Below, piece by piece: positions 31,395-40,769 of a DNA stretch of 64,000 bases (the stretch's first letter is position 1; each line of letters opens with the position of its first letter). Under the pieces are notes generated by a model. That model was not told the DNA's origin, made no database searches, and saw only the letters and a program-made list of their open reading frames with translations. Origin of the DNA: Bryopsis sp. KO-2023 (lineage: Eukaryota; Chlorophyta; Ulvophyceae; Bryopsidales; Bryopsidaceae); assembly GCA_030272585.1 (NCBI GenBank), contig BSYQ01000012.1, positions 1,178,001-1,242,000 on the forward strand, read 5' to 3'. A program made the translations under genes and the position numbers.

Positions 31395-32201
31395 ATGGAT
31401 TCCTGTCATTCATCTGACACTTGCACTGTCGAGGACCTCGGCGCTAGAGAGGGCTTTGAGCCAGGAGCTGACTTGATCTACAATCTGCACCCCTTGTCGG
31501 GACCACTCGCAGACTCATTTGGGCCACAGGAAATCACTCTGATAAAAGAAACCCTTGGTCGGCGTAGAGTGGCTAGGTACAAGAGTGGGTACTACCTCTT
31601 TGCTACATCGCAGGGCAGATGGGTACCTCTTAACTCACCTCCTTCGTTGAGATGTCTGGCGGATATTCTTGGACATGGCAATGTAAGTGTGAACTTTGGC
31701 CTAGCTGTCAGTCCGTACATCTCGCTGCTGAGGGCAGGTGCTTTCGAGTGCAAACCAATGCCAAAGAGCGTTTGTATACTAACAACAAGGTACGCAGTGT
31801 GTATTGATAACAACTCTGTGTCCTACTCGGTATGTAAGGACATAGCTGGAAAGGTGAGCGCTGATGACCCAGCTTCAGCGATCATATCTTCATTCAATAT
31901 CATACCAACGGAGCTCCCCTTCATTCCTATTAGAATGCCCTTCCGCGAAAGGTCGACACCGGAGGACATACTCCTTGCTACAATGACGTCCGAGCATCTT
32001 GACGTCCTGAAATGGGTTGTTGGAAACTCCCTCATCGACCCTCTTCCTCCTCAGCGTATTCTGTGTCTTGAAGGCTCAGGTGGTGAAGGAAAGAGCGTGG
32101 CCTTGAAGGTTGTTACATCATGCCTTCCAGGTTGTTGTCATGCACTTTCAAAGGACTATGTTGGTGGAAGATCAGACCACAGAGATGTTCTGGAAATGTG
32201 A
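31395..32201 (+). CDS. D5-like primase/helicase, front part with Walker A
   Basis: About 268 residues. The last fifth contains LKWVVGNSLIDPLPPQRILC followed by the P-loop LEGSGGEGKS (225-234), the layout of the SF3 helicase of poxvirus D5 and its relatives (G..G.GKS preceded by a W-containing helix). The upstream part may be the D5 N-terminal linker; no primase catalytic motif is certain. The remaining helicase motifs are not in this frame, so this is a partial gene. It sits divergently next to the DNA polymerase, fitting a viral replication module. Confidence 0.7.
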   Translation: MDSCHSSDTCTVEDLGAREGFEPGADLIYNLHPLSGPLADSFGPQEITLIKETLGRRRVARYKSGYYLFATSQGRWVPLNSPPSLRCLADILGHGNVSVNFGLAVSPYISLLRAGAFECKPMPKSVCILTTRYAVCIDNNSVSYSVCKDIAGKVSADDPASAIISSFNIIPTELPFIPIRMPFRERSTPEDILLATMTSEHLDVLKWVVGNSLIDPLPPQRILCLEGSGGEGKSVALKVVTSCLPGCCHALSKDYVGGRSDHRDVLEM

Positions 32202-35200
32202 TTTGGTGTCTCTGTACTTTGACTGGATTGCATCTTGCACCGTCACATCTGCTTTGTGATGTCATTAGTCACATATTCACCATCGACAAAACGTTGGCTG
32301 GCTGGATTATTTATTCCCATTGAATATTTGGTATTCCTAAGACCACAAATACAATGCACACCCAAGTGTTAGAATTCACATCCACATAAAAGTTGTGTAT
32401 ATTTCCTCAACAAGAGCTTTATGCTTCGAGAGTTAAACGCATAAATGGTTTGAAGCAATGATTAAAAAAACTTGATGCTGTAATTGGGTCCAAACGAATC
32501 GGGCTGTGCCTTTCAATAAAAGGCATATCAATGGCTTCCTTCCCACCGATTTTAACGAAATCAACTATTTGCTTTGAATTTACTACTGATTATGGCCAAT
32601 GCGAATCACCGCAAGAAAAGCTAAGAAACCAGATGGGACTTCCTAGTTACCTTATCATTGTATAAATGTCTTTTTTCACTTGATCAAAATATTTTGGAAT
32701 TGTTCTTAGTGCTTTTAGGGGAGTATAAGCTTCGTACCCGTTGATAATATTGTGACAAGAGCTTGGATTTCGATCGTTTTTTTTTACGATGCATGTCGTC
32801 GTTTGCCCTGGCGCAATAACTTGTCGCAGTCAATTTTCGTTTTCGAAAAAAAAAATCTTCATGTTTAACTCCACACAACTGTCGTTTGATTGCACTTCCA
32901 TTTGCATCTTCAACCTTATGTGCCGTTTATTAATATATGTTGTTCTTCAAACATTGCTGGGAAAGCAAGATCCTCAATAGCTTAACCTTTACATAAACGA
33001 ATTGGGCCATAGTTTTTTGCATGAGAAAATCCAACGCAATATTGTGAAATACTTTAGCTATCAATTTTGTCGTTCCTCGGAACACGAAGAGTCTAACTAC
33101 TTTTTACCAAAGTTCTGACCAAATCTTAGTGGATGGTTGTCGACAGCATATTCAAAATTCTGCAGCAAAAGAGGGATGATGTTCACAGGCAAATAGCGGC
33201 ACAAACACTAGATGGAATTCCGAAGGCTTTGCACGGACGTACAGAAAATTTTCCAAGGTTGCTTTTTGGTATATTGCTTGCTTTGTTTGGGTCTATTTAG
33301 GCCGAGTTATCGTTGTTTTAGTGTTGAGGTCTCTCGTACGGCATACACGTCACACTCTCTGGCCAACCGACACACCTTCGGTCACTCCTAAGTTAGGAGT
33401 CCTACCTGAGCTATAACACCTTCAAATCTTAGAAAAAGTTCTCGATTACGGATATCAAAAAACAAACGAGCGAAAAAATGTGATTGTGGTGGGATATTAC
33501 CTCCTCCCTACGAAGTATCGGTGGGGCTATTATTTTAAATAATTTTAAATAATTTTTTTAAAATTTTATTTTTATTTTATTTTATTATTTTATTTTAAAT
33601 ATACTTGAATATCTGTTTTTTGTTCCCATAGTGCAAACGCTTTCAAGTTATGCGTCGCCATATCAGGATAACTTGCTTCTTTAGCTCCATCCACACGATC
33701 CGAGTGAAGCACTTTTGCTCCCGTTGTTCCAGTTGCAAGTATCATTGCGGACTTTTACTTGACTGCCATAACTTTGTCAACCATTTATCATGGTTTATCA
33801 AACGGGTTGAAGATCTTCATCCTATACATCATTTACAACAAAGTTTTGGTTTAAGCCGGACATTAAGATATATATGAACATTTGAGTGCCGTACCACTCT
33901 TCTTTGTCAACTTCCAACTCCCAAAACTCTTCTCAAGAAGGTATGTCCGGGCCACAAGGTAGATTGCAAGTGCCCCTATGCCGCATTGCAACACCAACCG
34001 TTATCTCGGGAAACATTTCCAATCTTCGGCGCCTATGTCTTATCGTGTCTTATGTTGCCGTTGCACTACGTATATGGTCATCATCGGCATGATGCCTTTC
34101 CAATCGTTCATCTCGCGGGCAATAAGTTCGTAGATCTCCCATTTTTGTGAGTCTCCGAACCTGGACAAATCTTGTGGTGTTTGCAAAGGTCATTACTCGG
34201 TTTCGCATCCTCGTTCCAACTGACATCAACGGCCTGTTAACTTTTGAGAAGTAGTTTCCTTGCTTAACTCTACATTTTTCCATATTTCTCTTCAAAGTGG
34301 GCACGTTTCTTTGTCGATCTAGGAATTTCTTGTTTAATTTGCTTTTTCGTTCTGTAAGTTGTTTTCCTTGAAAGTTATATTGTCCGTGTCTTCGTCAAAG
34401 GTGTTTTTCAAAGTGTTCAAGGAGAAAATCATATTGCGATTATGAACAAAGTAGCACAAAGTCGCAGACCCAACGACGATTCTTGTTGTGGCGGTTTGTC
34501 CAGCAACTTTGAGGACTTGATTGCTCCGTCTTGGATTTGTGCGAGCCAATCTTGTACTCTCCCGAAGTCATCGCCAGGCCTGGGCTAGATGTCCATCTAT
34601 GAAAAGTCATAACATGATTTTAACTTGCCCGTGAATTGTCCAAGAACTGCACATCAAATCACACCGTTAGCTGATGTGAAGCCGTTACCGACACAAGTTC
34701 ACGTGTGCATACGGGGACATGGATTGCGCATGTAATCGCTCACGCGAAGAAAACGTGAACCAGTGGTAGAGTGAAGAGATCACAGTTCGCGCTGCCATCG
34801 CTTTCACGTTTTCTTTGCGCCTTAAGCCAACGCAGCCTGTTTTTGTTGGAGACTGCACAATGCAGAATCTCCTGACTACGTCGATGTGTTGGCGGTCGTT
34901 GGTCCCAACTCAACTCTGAGCTACGTTTCTTGACCCTTGAGCGTTGAACATACACTCGAAGGCAGAGAAGGCACCAAGGTTTTGCAAAGGCTTTCGCAAA
35001 CAGGCTTGAGCCATGAAGAATCTAAAGTCACAGCAATCACGGTGATTCGCAACTTTGTCGCCTGTTTTCAAAACGTAAGGTGCGTTGTTGTCGTAGAAGA
35101 GTGCACAAAAAAGTGAGGGGGGGGAGATGGTCGTTGAGTTGCGTGCCACTTTGCGTTGTAGAAACAAAAAGCAGAACAGCCCCCCATCCAAACTTTGGGT

Positions 35201-35970
35201 TGGGTTATCACCTTGAAGGTGATATCTCAAGGACCTTGTGAGGATGTGTGGGTAGAGCTGTACCATTTTGACATCTCATGGTGTCAGGCCGACCTTTGAG
35301 GATACTCAGTCCCTCCACGTAAAATGAATGCCTCCTTTTAAGAAACAAGCAATCGACCAACGCAAATCTGACCAAATATATGGTCTCATTTCTGCAGCTT
35401 GGGTTCTCTGGATAGTTTGAAACATAGTCTGTGCAACATGTCTGGATGGCATCATGACATTTTTTATTTATTATGGAGAAGACCCTCGGTGATATGGGAT
35501 AAGGCATAATTTGGCCCCCCAAAAAAGGAAACTGAAATTAATGAAGTTACTCTTTCTTTGTTGGAAGCCGGACAAGCACAGAGCGCTGTGGGTATTCTTT
35601 CTCCACAGTGTGCCATGAACAAATTTTTTGTTTGCTATCAAACAGGTGGTATCTGATATGAGGGATGAAAGTGGGAGATATCAAGCTGATTAGGAGGTTG
35701 CAGAGATTGATCAGTCTTGTGGAGTTGGAAGAAGTTTCTCGGGAGTGAGTTAGAGGATGTGATGTTCACCAAGTTGATGAACAAGAGCTGATTGTCGGTG
35801 CAGCTGGTGGTGGTCTTAGTTGGCGACAGATGTGAAAAAATTCCCAACAGAATCAAAAATGGCCAGGCCTGTCTGGAGAAAGATAGATTATAAATGTTGC
35901 ATCGAAGATGTTGTTTTCCTTTTTTTTTTTGAGTCATGACAAAGAGGCAGAATTACAAGTGTAGTGTCCA
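32202..35970. other. gene-poor interval
   Basis: AT-rich sequence with no gene I can support. It includes a very AT-rich low-complexity block of repeated TTTTAAATAA/TTTTATT words at about 33,528-33,602 and a small perfect hairpin (CTCCTAA/TTAGGAG) near 33,390. Short frames on both strands show no domain. Confidence 0.45.
33528..33602. repeat. AT-only low-complexity block
   Basis: About 75 bases made of A and T only, built from TTTTAAATAA, ATTTTAAAATTTTA and TTTTATT words. Confidence 0.85.
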
Positions 35971-35971
35971 A

Positions 35972-37041
35972 TCATAAACACTCATGAATCAGCCCAATAC
36001 CAAATTCCCCTTGGGGTTCCTCCGCTCTGGAATTTTCTTCCAGTTCCTCTTCACAATCTTCTTCGATTTCCTCATCATCTTGCTCTCTGAGGATGTTCAC
36101 GGACCGGTACGAGGATACAATATTTTTTTCCACGCCAAAAATCTTGATCTTCTCGTCGTCGGCCACCAACCCAATCGTCCGGTCCCCAAGTAAAAAATTT
36201 AATGTTCAATTGTATAAAGGCCGCCATTCGAACTGTCAAAGATCCACACCTCTCAAATATCGAAGAGGACGTGGTGGAACGTCTTACTGTGGTCAGAACA
36301 TCACTTGAGAAGTTACTGCCGAAGTCATCGTGTCGGCCTGACAAAACCGCCAATCTTTCAAGGAGAGACTTTGTGATGTGATTGAGTGTATCATCACACA
36401 TTCTTGAATCGCCTTTGCGAGCTTCCCAACCACCGTAGACCTCAAAGTCCGAAAATCAGACTTGAGTTTACTGAGTAATGCGGACCATACTTTGAATTCA
36501 TTCGGAGTCATACTCAACTCCACCATATTCAAATCATCCGATTCGGGCGCAAAATCAACAACGGTCAATAAGAGCATTTTAATCCTGGGAGATATTGAAG
36601 ACCGAGCCTTCACTCAGTCTCTCTTATTCCTTTAAATATTTATCAATGTGAGAACAAACTCACCTCGCCAATGAATCCTTGTGAATCCACATATTTATTC
36701 ACATCCCGACTCGGTTTTAAGTTCTGCCAAACCATTTCGAGGTCAAAATCTGGATGGTTGAGGATCTGCAAAAGCTTCGTCGCCCCTGCTTCTGTGGTTT
36801 CTTGTGTGCAGAAGAGCGCAATTTGTGCAATACTGTCAAAATTCTTGATTTCAGCTTCTTTGTCCTTATTGTGCACAAAATCTGGGTTGTCTTCTTCAGC
36901 CCGTCCATATCCTCCCTCAACTGAGGCATTTGGCGAGAGAGTAGGGCGAGAGCTTTCTCCTTCATCTCCGCTTAATCCCTCGACAACCTCATCATCAGAC
37001 GTGGGCGCCGACCCGTTGGACCGGACCGGACCGGCAACCAC
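35972..37041 (-). CDS. probable multi-exon gene of unknown function
   Basis: Several exon-quality stretches lie in the same direction. The first (from about 36,990 to 36,663) includes SIAQIALFCTQETTEAGATK and HPDFDLEMVWQNLKP and ends at a GGCGAG|GTGAGT donor. The second (about 36,595-36,310) includes VELSMTPNEFKVWSALLSKL. The last (about 36,185-35,972) carries VADDEKIKIFGVEKNIV followed by a very acidic tail (DDEEIEEDCEEELEENS) and a stop. Exon limits in the middle are uncertain and some pieces shift frame, so it could be eroded. The first residues are read from the CCGGAC repeat at 37.0 kb, implying that the repeat inserted at or replaced the true 5' end. I do not recognise the family; a domesticated or decayed transposase is one option. 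Confidence 0.4.
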
Positions 37042-37345
37042 TTTCTGGACCGGAACTGACCTTTATTAGACAGGTGTCGGACCTGTCCAGACCGGTCCGA
37101 CACCTGTCCAATAAAGGTCATTTCCGGTCCAATAAAGGTACACCTTTATTGGACCGGGTCGGACCTGTCCACCCTTTTTTCCTTCTCAATTGCGTCCTGT
37201 CCAGACCGGTCAGACCGGTCTGGACAGGTGATTTCCTGTCTAATAAAGGCGTAGAAGCCGCTAATTAGTTACCTGGACAAGTTTGACCGATCAAACAGGT
37301 GTGACGCTCAGTACACCTGTTTTAGACCGGCTCCAGGTCGGTCTG
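37002..37345. repeat. CCGGAC-rich imperfect repeat field, copy 2
   Basis: It begins GTGGGCGCCGACCCGTTGGACCGGACCGG, like the copy at 25,050, and continues with GGACCTGTCC, CAGACCGGTC and TTTATTAGACAGGTG or AATAAAGG units in both orientations. The two copies share their edge and motif vocabulary but not their exact order. Confidence 0.75.
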
Positions 37346-37455
37346 GACAGGTGGGCTGGGCTGGCAATTAATTTTGCCGCCGAATGCTTAATTATGGCGC
37401 CGAATGCTGAATTTTACCGCCGAATGCTGAATTTTGCCGCCGACCGACTGGCAGC
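37333..37455 (+). repeat. left arm of an approximately 120-bp inverted repeat
   Basis: Runs from GGTCGGTCTGGACAGGTGGG through three or four tandem GCCGCCGAATGCTGAATTTT units to GACTGGCAGCCGCC. It is the inverted counterpart of 37,838-37,962. Confidence 0.75.
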
Positions 37456-37461
37456 CGCCTG

Positions 37462-37547
37462 TCTACTTCGCGCTTGTTTAGCCCACTCGCTTGGCGCGCG
37501 CCGGTCGCGCTAACCCTAAACCCTAAACCCAACCCCCCCTTTTTTTA
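37462..37547 (+). repeat. 86-bp direct repeat with telomere-like CCCTAAA, copy 1
   Basis: TCTACTTCGCGCTTGTTTAG ... TGGCGCGCGCCGGTCGCG followed by CTAACCCTAAACCCTAAACC and a C/T run. A nearly identical copy is at 37,681-37,766. CCCTAAA is the plant/alga-type telomere unit, but only two or three units are present. Confidence 0.85.
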
Positions 37548-37680
37548 CGCTGTTTGAACATAAGCTTTCTGAGGGGAGAGAAAGCCCTAAACACTTGGGA
37601 TTTCCTCGGCGTGATCCGGGTTCCCATTTTTGGAGTCGACGGCCACGGCTCCAGAGTCGACGGCCTCGCCGGCGCGCCGG

Positions 37681-37766
37681 TCTACTTCGCGCTTGTTTAG
37701 CCCACTCGCTTGGCGCGCGCTGGTCGCGCTAACCCTAAACCCTAAACCCAACCCCCCTTTTTTTTG
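37681..37766 (+). repeat. 86-bp direct repeat with telomere-like CCCTAAA, copy 2
   Basis: Differs from the first copy by a single C/T in GCGCGC(C/T)GGTCG and by the lengths of the C and T runs. The spacing between copies is 219 bases. Confidence 0.85.
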
Positions 37767-37837
37767 GTCTGACATACATACGTTGGTCGCCTGTCGACCG
37801 ACATCGCGACATCGCGTCTCCGAAGGGACGTCTGCCA

Positions 37838-37962
37838 GTCGGGCGGCGGCAGAATTCAGCATTCGGCGGCAGAATTCAGCATTCGGCGGCAAAATTCAGC
37901 ATTTGGCGGTAAAATTAAGTTTTTGCCGGTGGGCTGCCTGTCCAGACCGACCAGGCGCCTGT
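37838..37962 (-). repeat. right arm of the approximately 120-bp inverted repeat
   Basis: Read on the minus strand: GGTCGGTCTGGACAGGCAGC, several CCGCCGAATGCTGAATT(C/T)T units, then CCGACTGGCAGACG. By eye about three quarters of positions match the left arm. The GAATGCTGAATT units are tandem on both sides. Confidence 0.75.
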
Positions 37963-38136
37963 CTAGAACAGGTCACACAATTAAACACTTTTAGCGTGCT
38001 AATTGTGTATCAATTGACTGGGAACTGAGTTAATTAATTAAACAACAAGTAATATTGTTACATGTATTTTTATTGCATGAATGACGTGAGCCAAGCTCAC
38101 CAGCCACCGACTGGAGGGAGTCGGTCGACTCTAGGA

Positions 38137-38226
38137 GGACTCGAACTCGGGTTGGCTAAGTCCGAGTCGAGAGCACTACGAGGTAGCGGACCCCACCATA
38201 GGGACGCTCAAATGGGGTCCGCTACC
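38137..38226 (-). repeat. tRNA-like B box beside a 14-bp perfect hairpin, possible SINE
   Basis: On the minus strand, 38,148-38,137 reads GAGTTCGAGTCC, a good RNA polymerase III B box within ACCCGAGTTCGAGTCCTCC. Upstream on that strand lies an exact 14-bp inverted repeat GGTAGCGGACCCCA / TGGGGTCCGCTACC (38,182-38,195 and 38,213-38,226) with a 17-base loop. A complete cloverleaf cannot be drawn, so this is more likely a tRNA-derived SINE or decayed tRNA than a functional tRNA. Confidence 0.4.
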
Positions 38227-38235
38227 TTTAAGTAC

Positions 38236-39101
38236 CTACTTTTTGTAATGGAAAATAACGGGTCCTCCTTGTCTAGCATTGGGTCTTAGTCTTCTTGCGT
38301 GTTGCCTGTACATAATAGGGTACTATTGTTGGAATATTGCTTATGACTCGTTTCATGTACATGTGAATATTCGTCATGGTTTCTTCAATATAGATTTGAT
38401 TATATCAAATACACGAACCTTGCCAAAGGAAATACTTTATTGTTTCATGGTTTCTTTGTGGCTTGTGAGAATCATTGAGAATAGATTCTCGATATTTCAT
38501 AACCTTCCTCTTCTTTCCTATGTCGACCTTTTTAAATTGGTCATAGACCGGCTTGAAATGTTTCGGTTGGTACCCAGCAATACCAATTTTCCTTGAAGAG
38601 TCGAGTTTTTTTATCCCAAAAGTGTAATGAGCTTCTAGGAATACACCTACTCTTTTCACAGTATTGCACTCTCCTCAACCAATCATTGTTTGACTTAAGA
38701 AAAGTTGTGACTGAGAATTCTTGAGTGAAAAATAAACGATTTATCACCAAGAATTGAAATTTTTTGAGGGAATATGAAAGGTCTTTTTGCTACCTGTTAT
38801 TTTGTCATATCAAAACTATAACTTTTATTCTTATTCCCCGTGAGAAATAAATGAGGTGAAAGTAGTGCATTTCTGACACTTGCTCTCGTTGGCGTTTTCT
38901 TCTTGCCTCCTTAGCCATCCATTCAAGATATATTGCAAATATATGTAATAAGCAATAATATGCCAGTCTCGACCATCTCAGATGTTTTTCGTGTCAGCTT
39001 CCAACGATCCTAAGCTTCCATCACCCGCCTTTGCGCATCCTGCTCGGGCATAACCAATTGGGTGGAGATAAACGATCGATATAACGTGGAGATCGCAAGG
39101 T
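38236..39101. other. no gene seen
   Basis: AT-rich sequence, short frames only. Confidence 0.4.
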
Positions 39102-39374
39102 GTGACGATTGGCTATAACACGAGGAATAGGTTGGTCACAAGAGCGTGCCCCCAAGCCAAACGAGGAAGAGCAGAATCTTTCAATTTGCCCTCGACGCAT
39201 TCGCCTTTAAATAGCGTCGTACGGGAGTGTCGGAGTCGGTCCATCAAACGACACATGCATCCCTTGACAACAAGCAAGGAGAAGGGCAAGCGCGTGACGC
39301 GTATACATCTTCTAGACGTTGCCCTTCCTCAAGCTGCGAGTGCGGACGACATGGTGCCCCTCGGTGGCAGCTAG
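39102..39374 (+). CDS. unidentified GC-richer open frame
   Basis: About 90 residues from an ATG (MTIGYNTRNRLVTRACPQ...ALPQAASADDMVPLGGS). The GC content is above the surroundings, but there is no domain, signal peptide or supporting splice site. Possibly a gene remnant. Confidence 0.2.
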   Translation: MTIGYNTRNRLVTRACPQAKRGRAESFNLPSTHSPLNSVVRECRSRSIKRHMHPLTTSKEKGKRVTRIHLLDVALPQAASADDMVPLGGS

Positions 39375-40161
39375 GCGGTAGTCCATTCTGACTAACGATG
39401 ATTGATCATTGTTAAAAAGCCCTCAACAGGGTTGGGTAGCACACAAGTGTCTTTCCAAAGCAACTCTTTCTTTGTCCTCGTCCAAAATATCGACGATTCC
39501 GGGAATTCCTCTTCCCTAAGAAGCTTATTATTCCGAATTGTAGTTCCCTTTGTTAATTCTATATCCCCTCATCTACTTAATGAGTAGTCCTCGCTTGCTT
39601 CGTGAATTGCATCAACTTCTTAAGCACACCCCGTAGGCTTCTTGTCCAAGCAGGCTCTAAGATTGTCACGTATTGCAACGTTTATGCGGCAGAGACCAAA
39701 ATTGCACGAGTTTTGAACCGCCTCTGATAGGGTTTATATGAGATCCTTTTGGATTGCTTTGGGGCTCATCGTGAGTATCTTCAAAACGGGGATAGCTTCT
39801 TTTGCTTCGCTCATGTCTCCGATATAATTCAGTCCGCTTGTTCTCCCTTCTATAAAACTGATCTGTTAAAGGGAGTCGACAACGAATCTTTTTTTCTTTC
39901 CTTCGACTTATTATCCCTTTTGTGTATCTTTCTTTCGTACACTCCAAAACTTCAACGTTCCAAGTTGTTTTTTTTGTAACTCTTCTTGAACGAGTTTTAA
40001 ATCCAAAACCCCGGTTGTGTCCGGTTTTGGGACACAAGGTTCCTCCATACGCTAGCTACTCCGAGCACCACGAGAATTGCTCCACGGGGTCCTCGACGGG
40101 TGGTGCGTTGTCTTTATTCGAGTGTAATTTTGGAACAGTTCTACTGTCACGTGGATTTCTG
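39375..40161. other. no gene seen
   Basis: C/T-rich on the plus strand; nothing recognised. Confidence 0.4.
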
Positions 40162-40440
40162 TATACTGTTTTCCTGTGAAACGCAACAAAAACCCAAATC
40201 ATTAATCGTACCAAACGATCTGACCATCGAACCTCGCTTTCCTCCCATCGGCCAACTCTATCCTAATCCAAACACGATCCTGCCCGGGTTCGATTCCCGC
40301 TGAAATATCCGACGAAGGATTTGAAGGGGGGGACTCATCTCGAGGGGAGGGAGGGGGGGGATCATCTCGAGGGGGGCGAGGGGGGGTCTCATCTCGAGGG
40401 GGGCGAGGGGGGGTCTCATCTTGAGGGGGGGGAGCTCGGG
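40162..40440 (+). repeat. pol III-type dispersed repeat with G-rich tail, copy 1
   Basis: Matches 54,822-55,095 over its whole length, from TATACTGTTTTCCT through CAACAAAAAC, TTAATCGTACCAAA, CGCTTTCCTCCCATCGGCC and TGCCCGGGTTCGATTCCCGC to GACGAAGGATTTGAAGGGGGG. GGTTCGATTCC at 40,287-40,297 is an exact B box. A variable G-run minisatellite follows, in which CATCTCGAGGGG units repeat. Two copies with a shared internal pol III element indicate a SINE-like family. Confidence 0.75.
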
Positions 40441-40769
40441 GTCTTCTCGGAGTTCGATGTTTTTTGTTACCCCAAAAAATTGGGGTGAAAATTGGGGTAC
40501 CGCTACCCCTACCGCTACCCCTACTCCCACCCACATCCCCACCACCATCAGTAAACCCGTTCCCCCCCCCCCTTCCCCACCGTCTCCACACGGCCACGGT
40601 CTTGATAACAAGTGCGGGGGTGTTTAATTGTTACTACCAGTGTAATTGTTTGCCCTACGTCAACAAAAGGATGTTGGATGGACATTGCGAATCGTGACAA
40701 TTCAACACGGGCACTCTGACACACCCTCGCAAAACGTTCCCCGTCATTGAGGTTCAAACTCTCTCCACA

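Larger units (their letters stand above)
26945..32201. mobile_element. partial DNA-virus fossil: RNA polymerase, DNA polymerase B and D5-like helicase
   Basis: Three adjacent intron-less frames, packed with gaps of 25 and 93 bases in an otherwise gene-poor region, encode core replication and transcription enzymes of large double-stranded DNA viruses. Two run on the minus strand and the third is divergent. The combination of an Rpb2-like subunit, a family B polymerase with an exonuclease, and a D5-like SF3 helicase is characteristic of Nucleocytoviricota and of relatives such as mirusviruses. No capsid, packaging ATPase or terminal repeat is seen, so the copy is partial. The three frames are open over their length, which suggests a fairly recent insertion. 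The exact family cannot be settled by eye. Confidence 0.75.

Noticed and set aside
37514-37749. A real chromosome end at the CCCTAAA blocks
   Set aside because: Each block has only two or three units, both lie inside an inverted-repeat structure, and unrelated sequence continues for 26 kb beyond them.
40281-40302. A functional tRNA gene at the CCCGGGTTCGATTCCCGC sequence
   Set aside because: Only the T-arm region is tRNA-like. There is no acceptor stem, D arm or anticodon stem upstream, and the same sequence recurs at 54.9 kb within a longer repeated unit, so a SINE-like repeat is the better reading.
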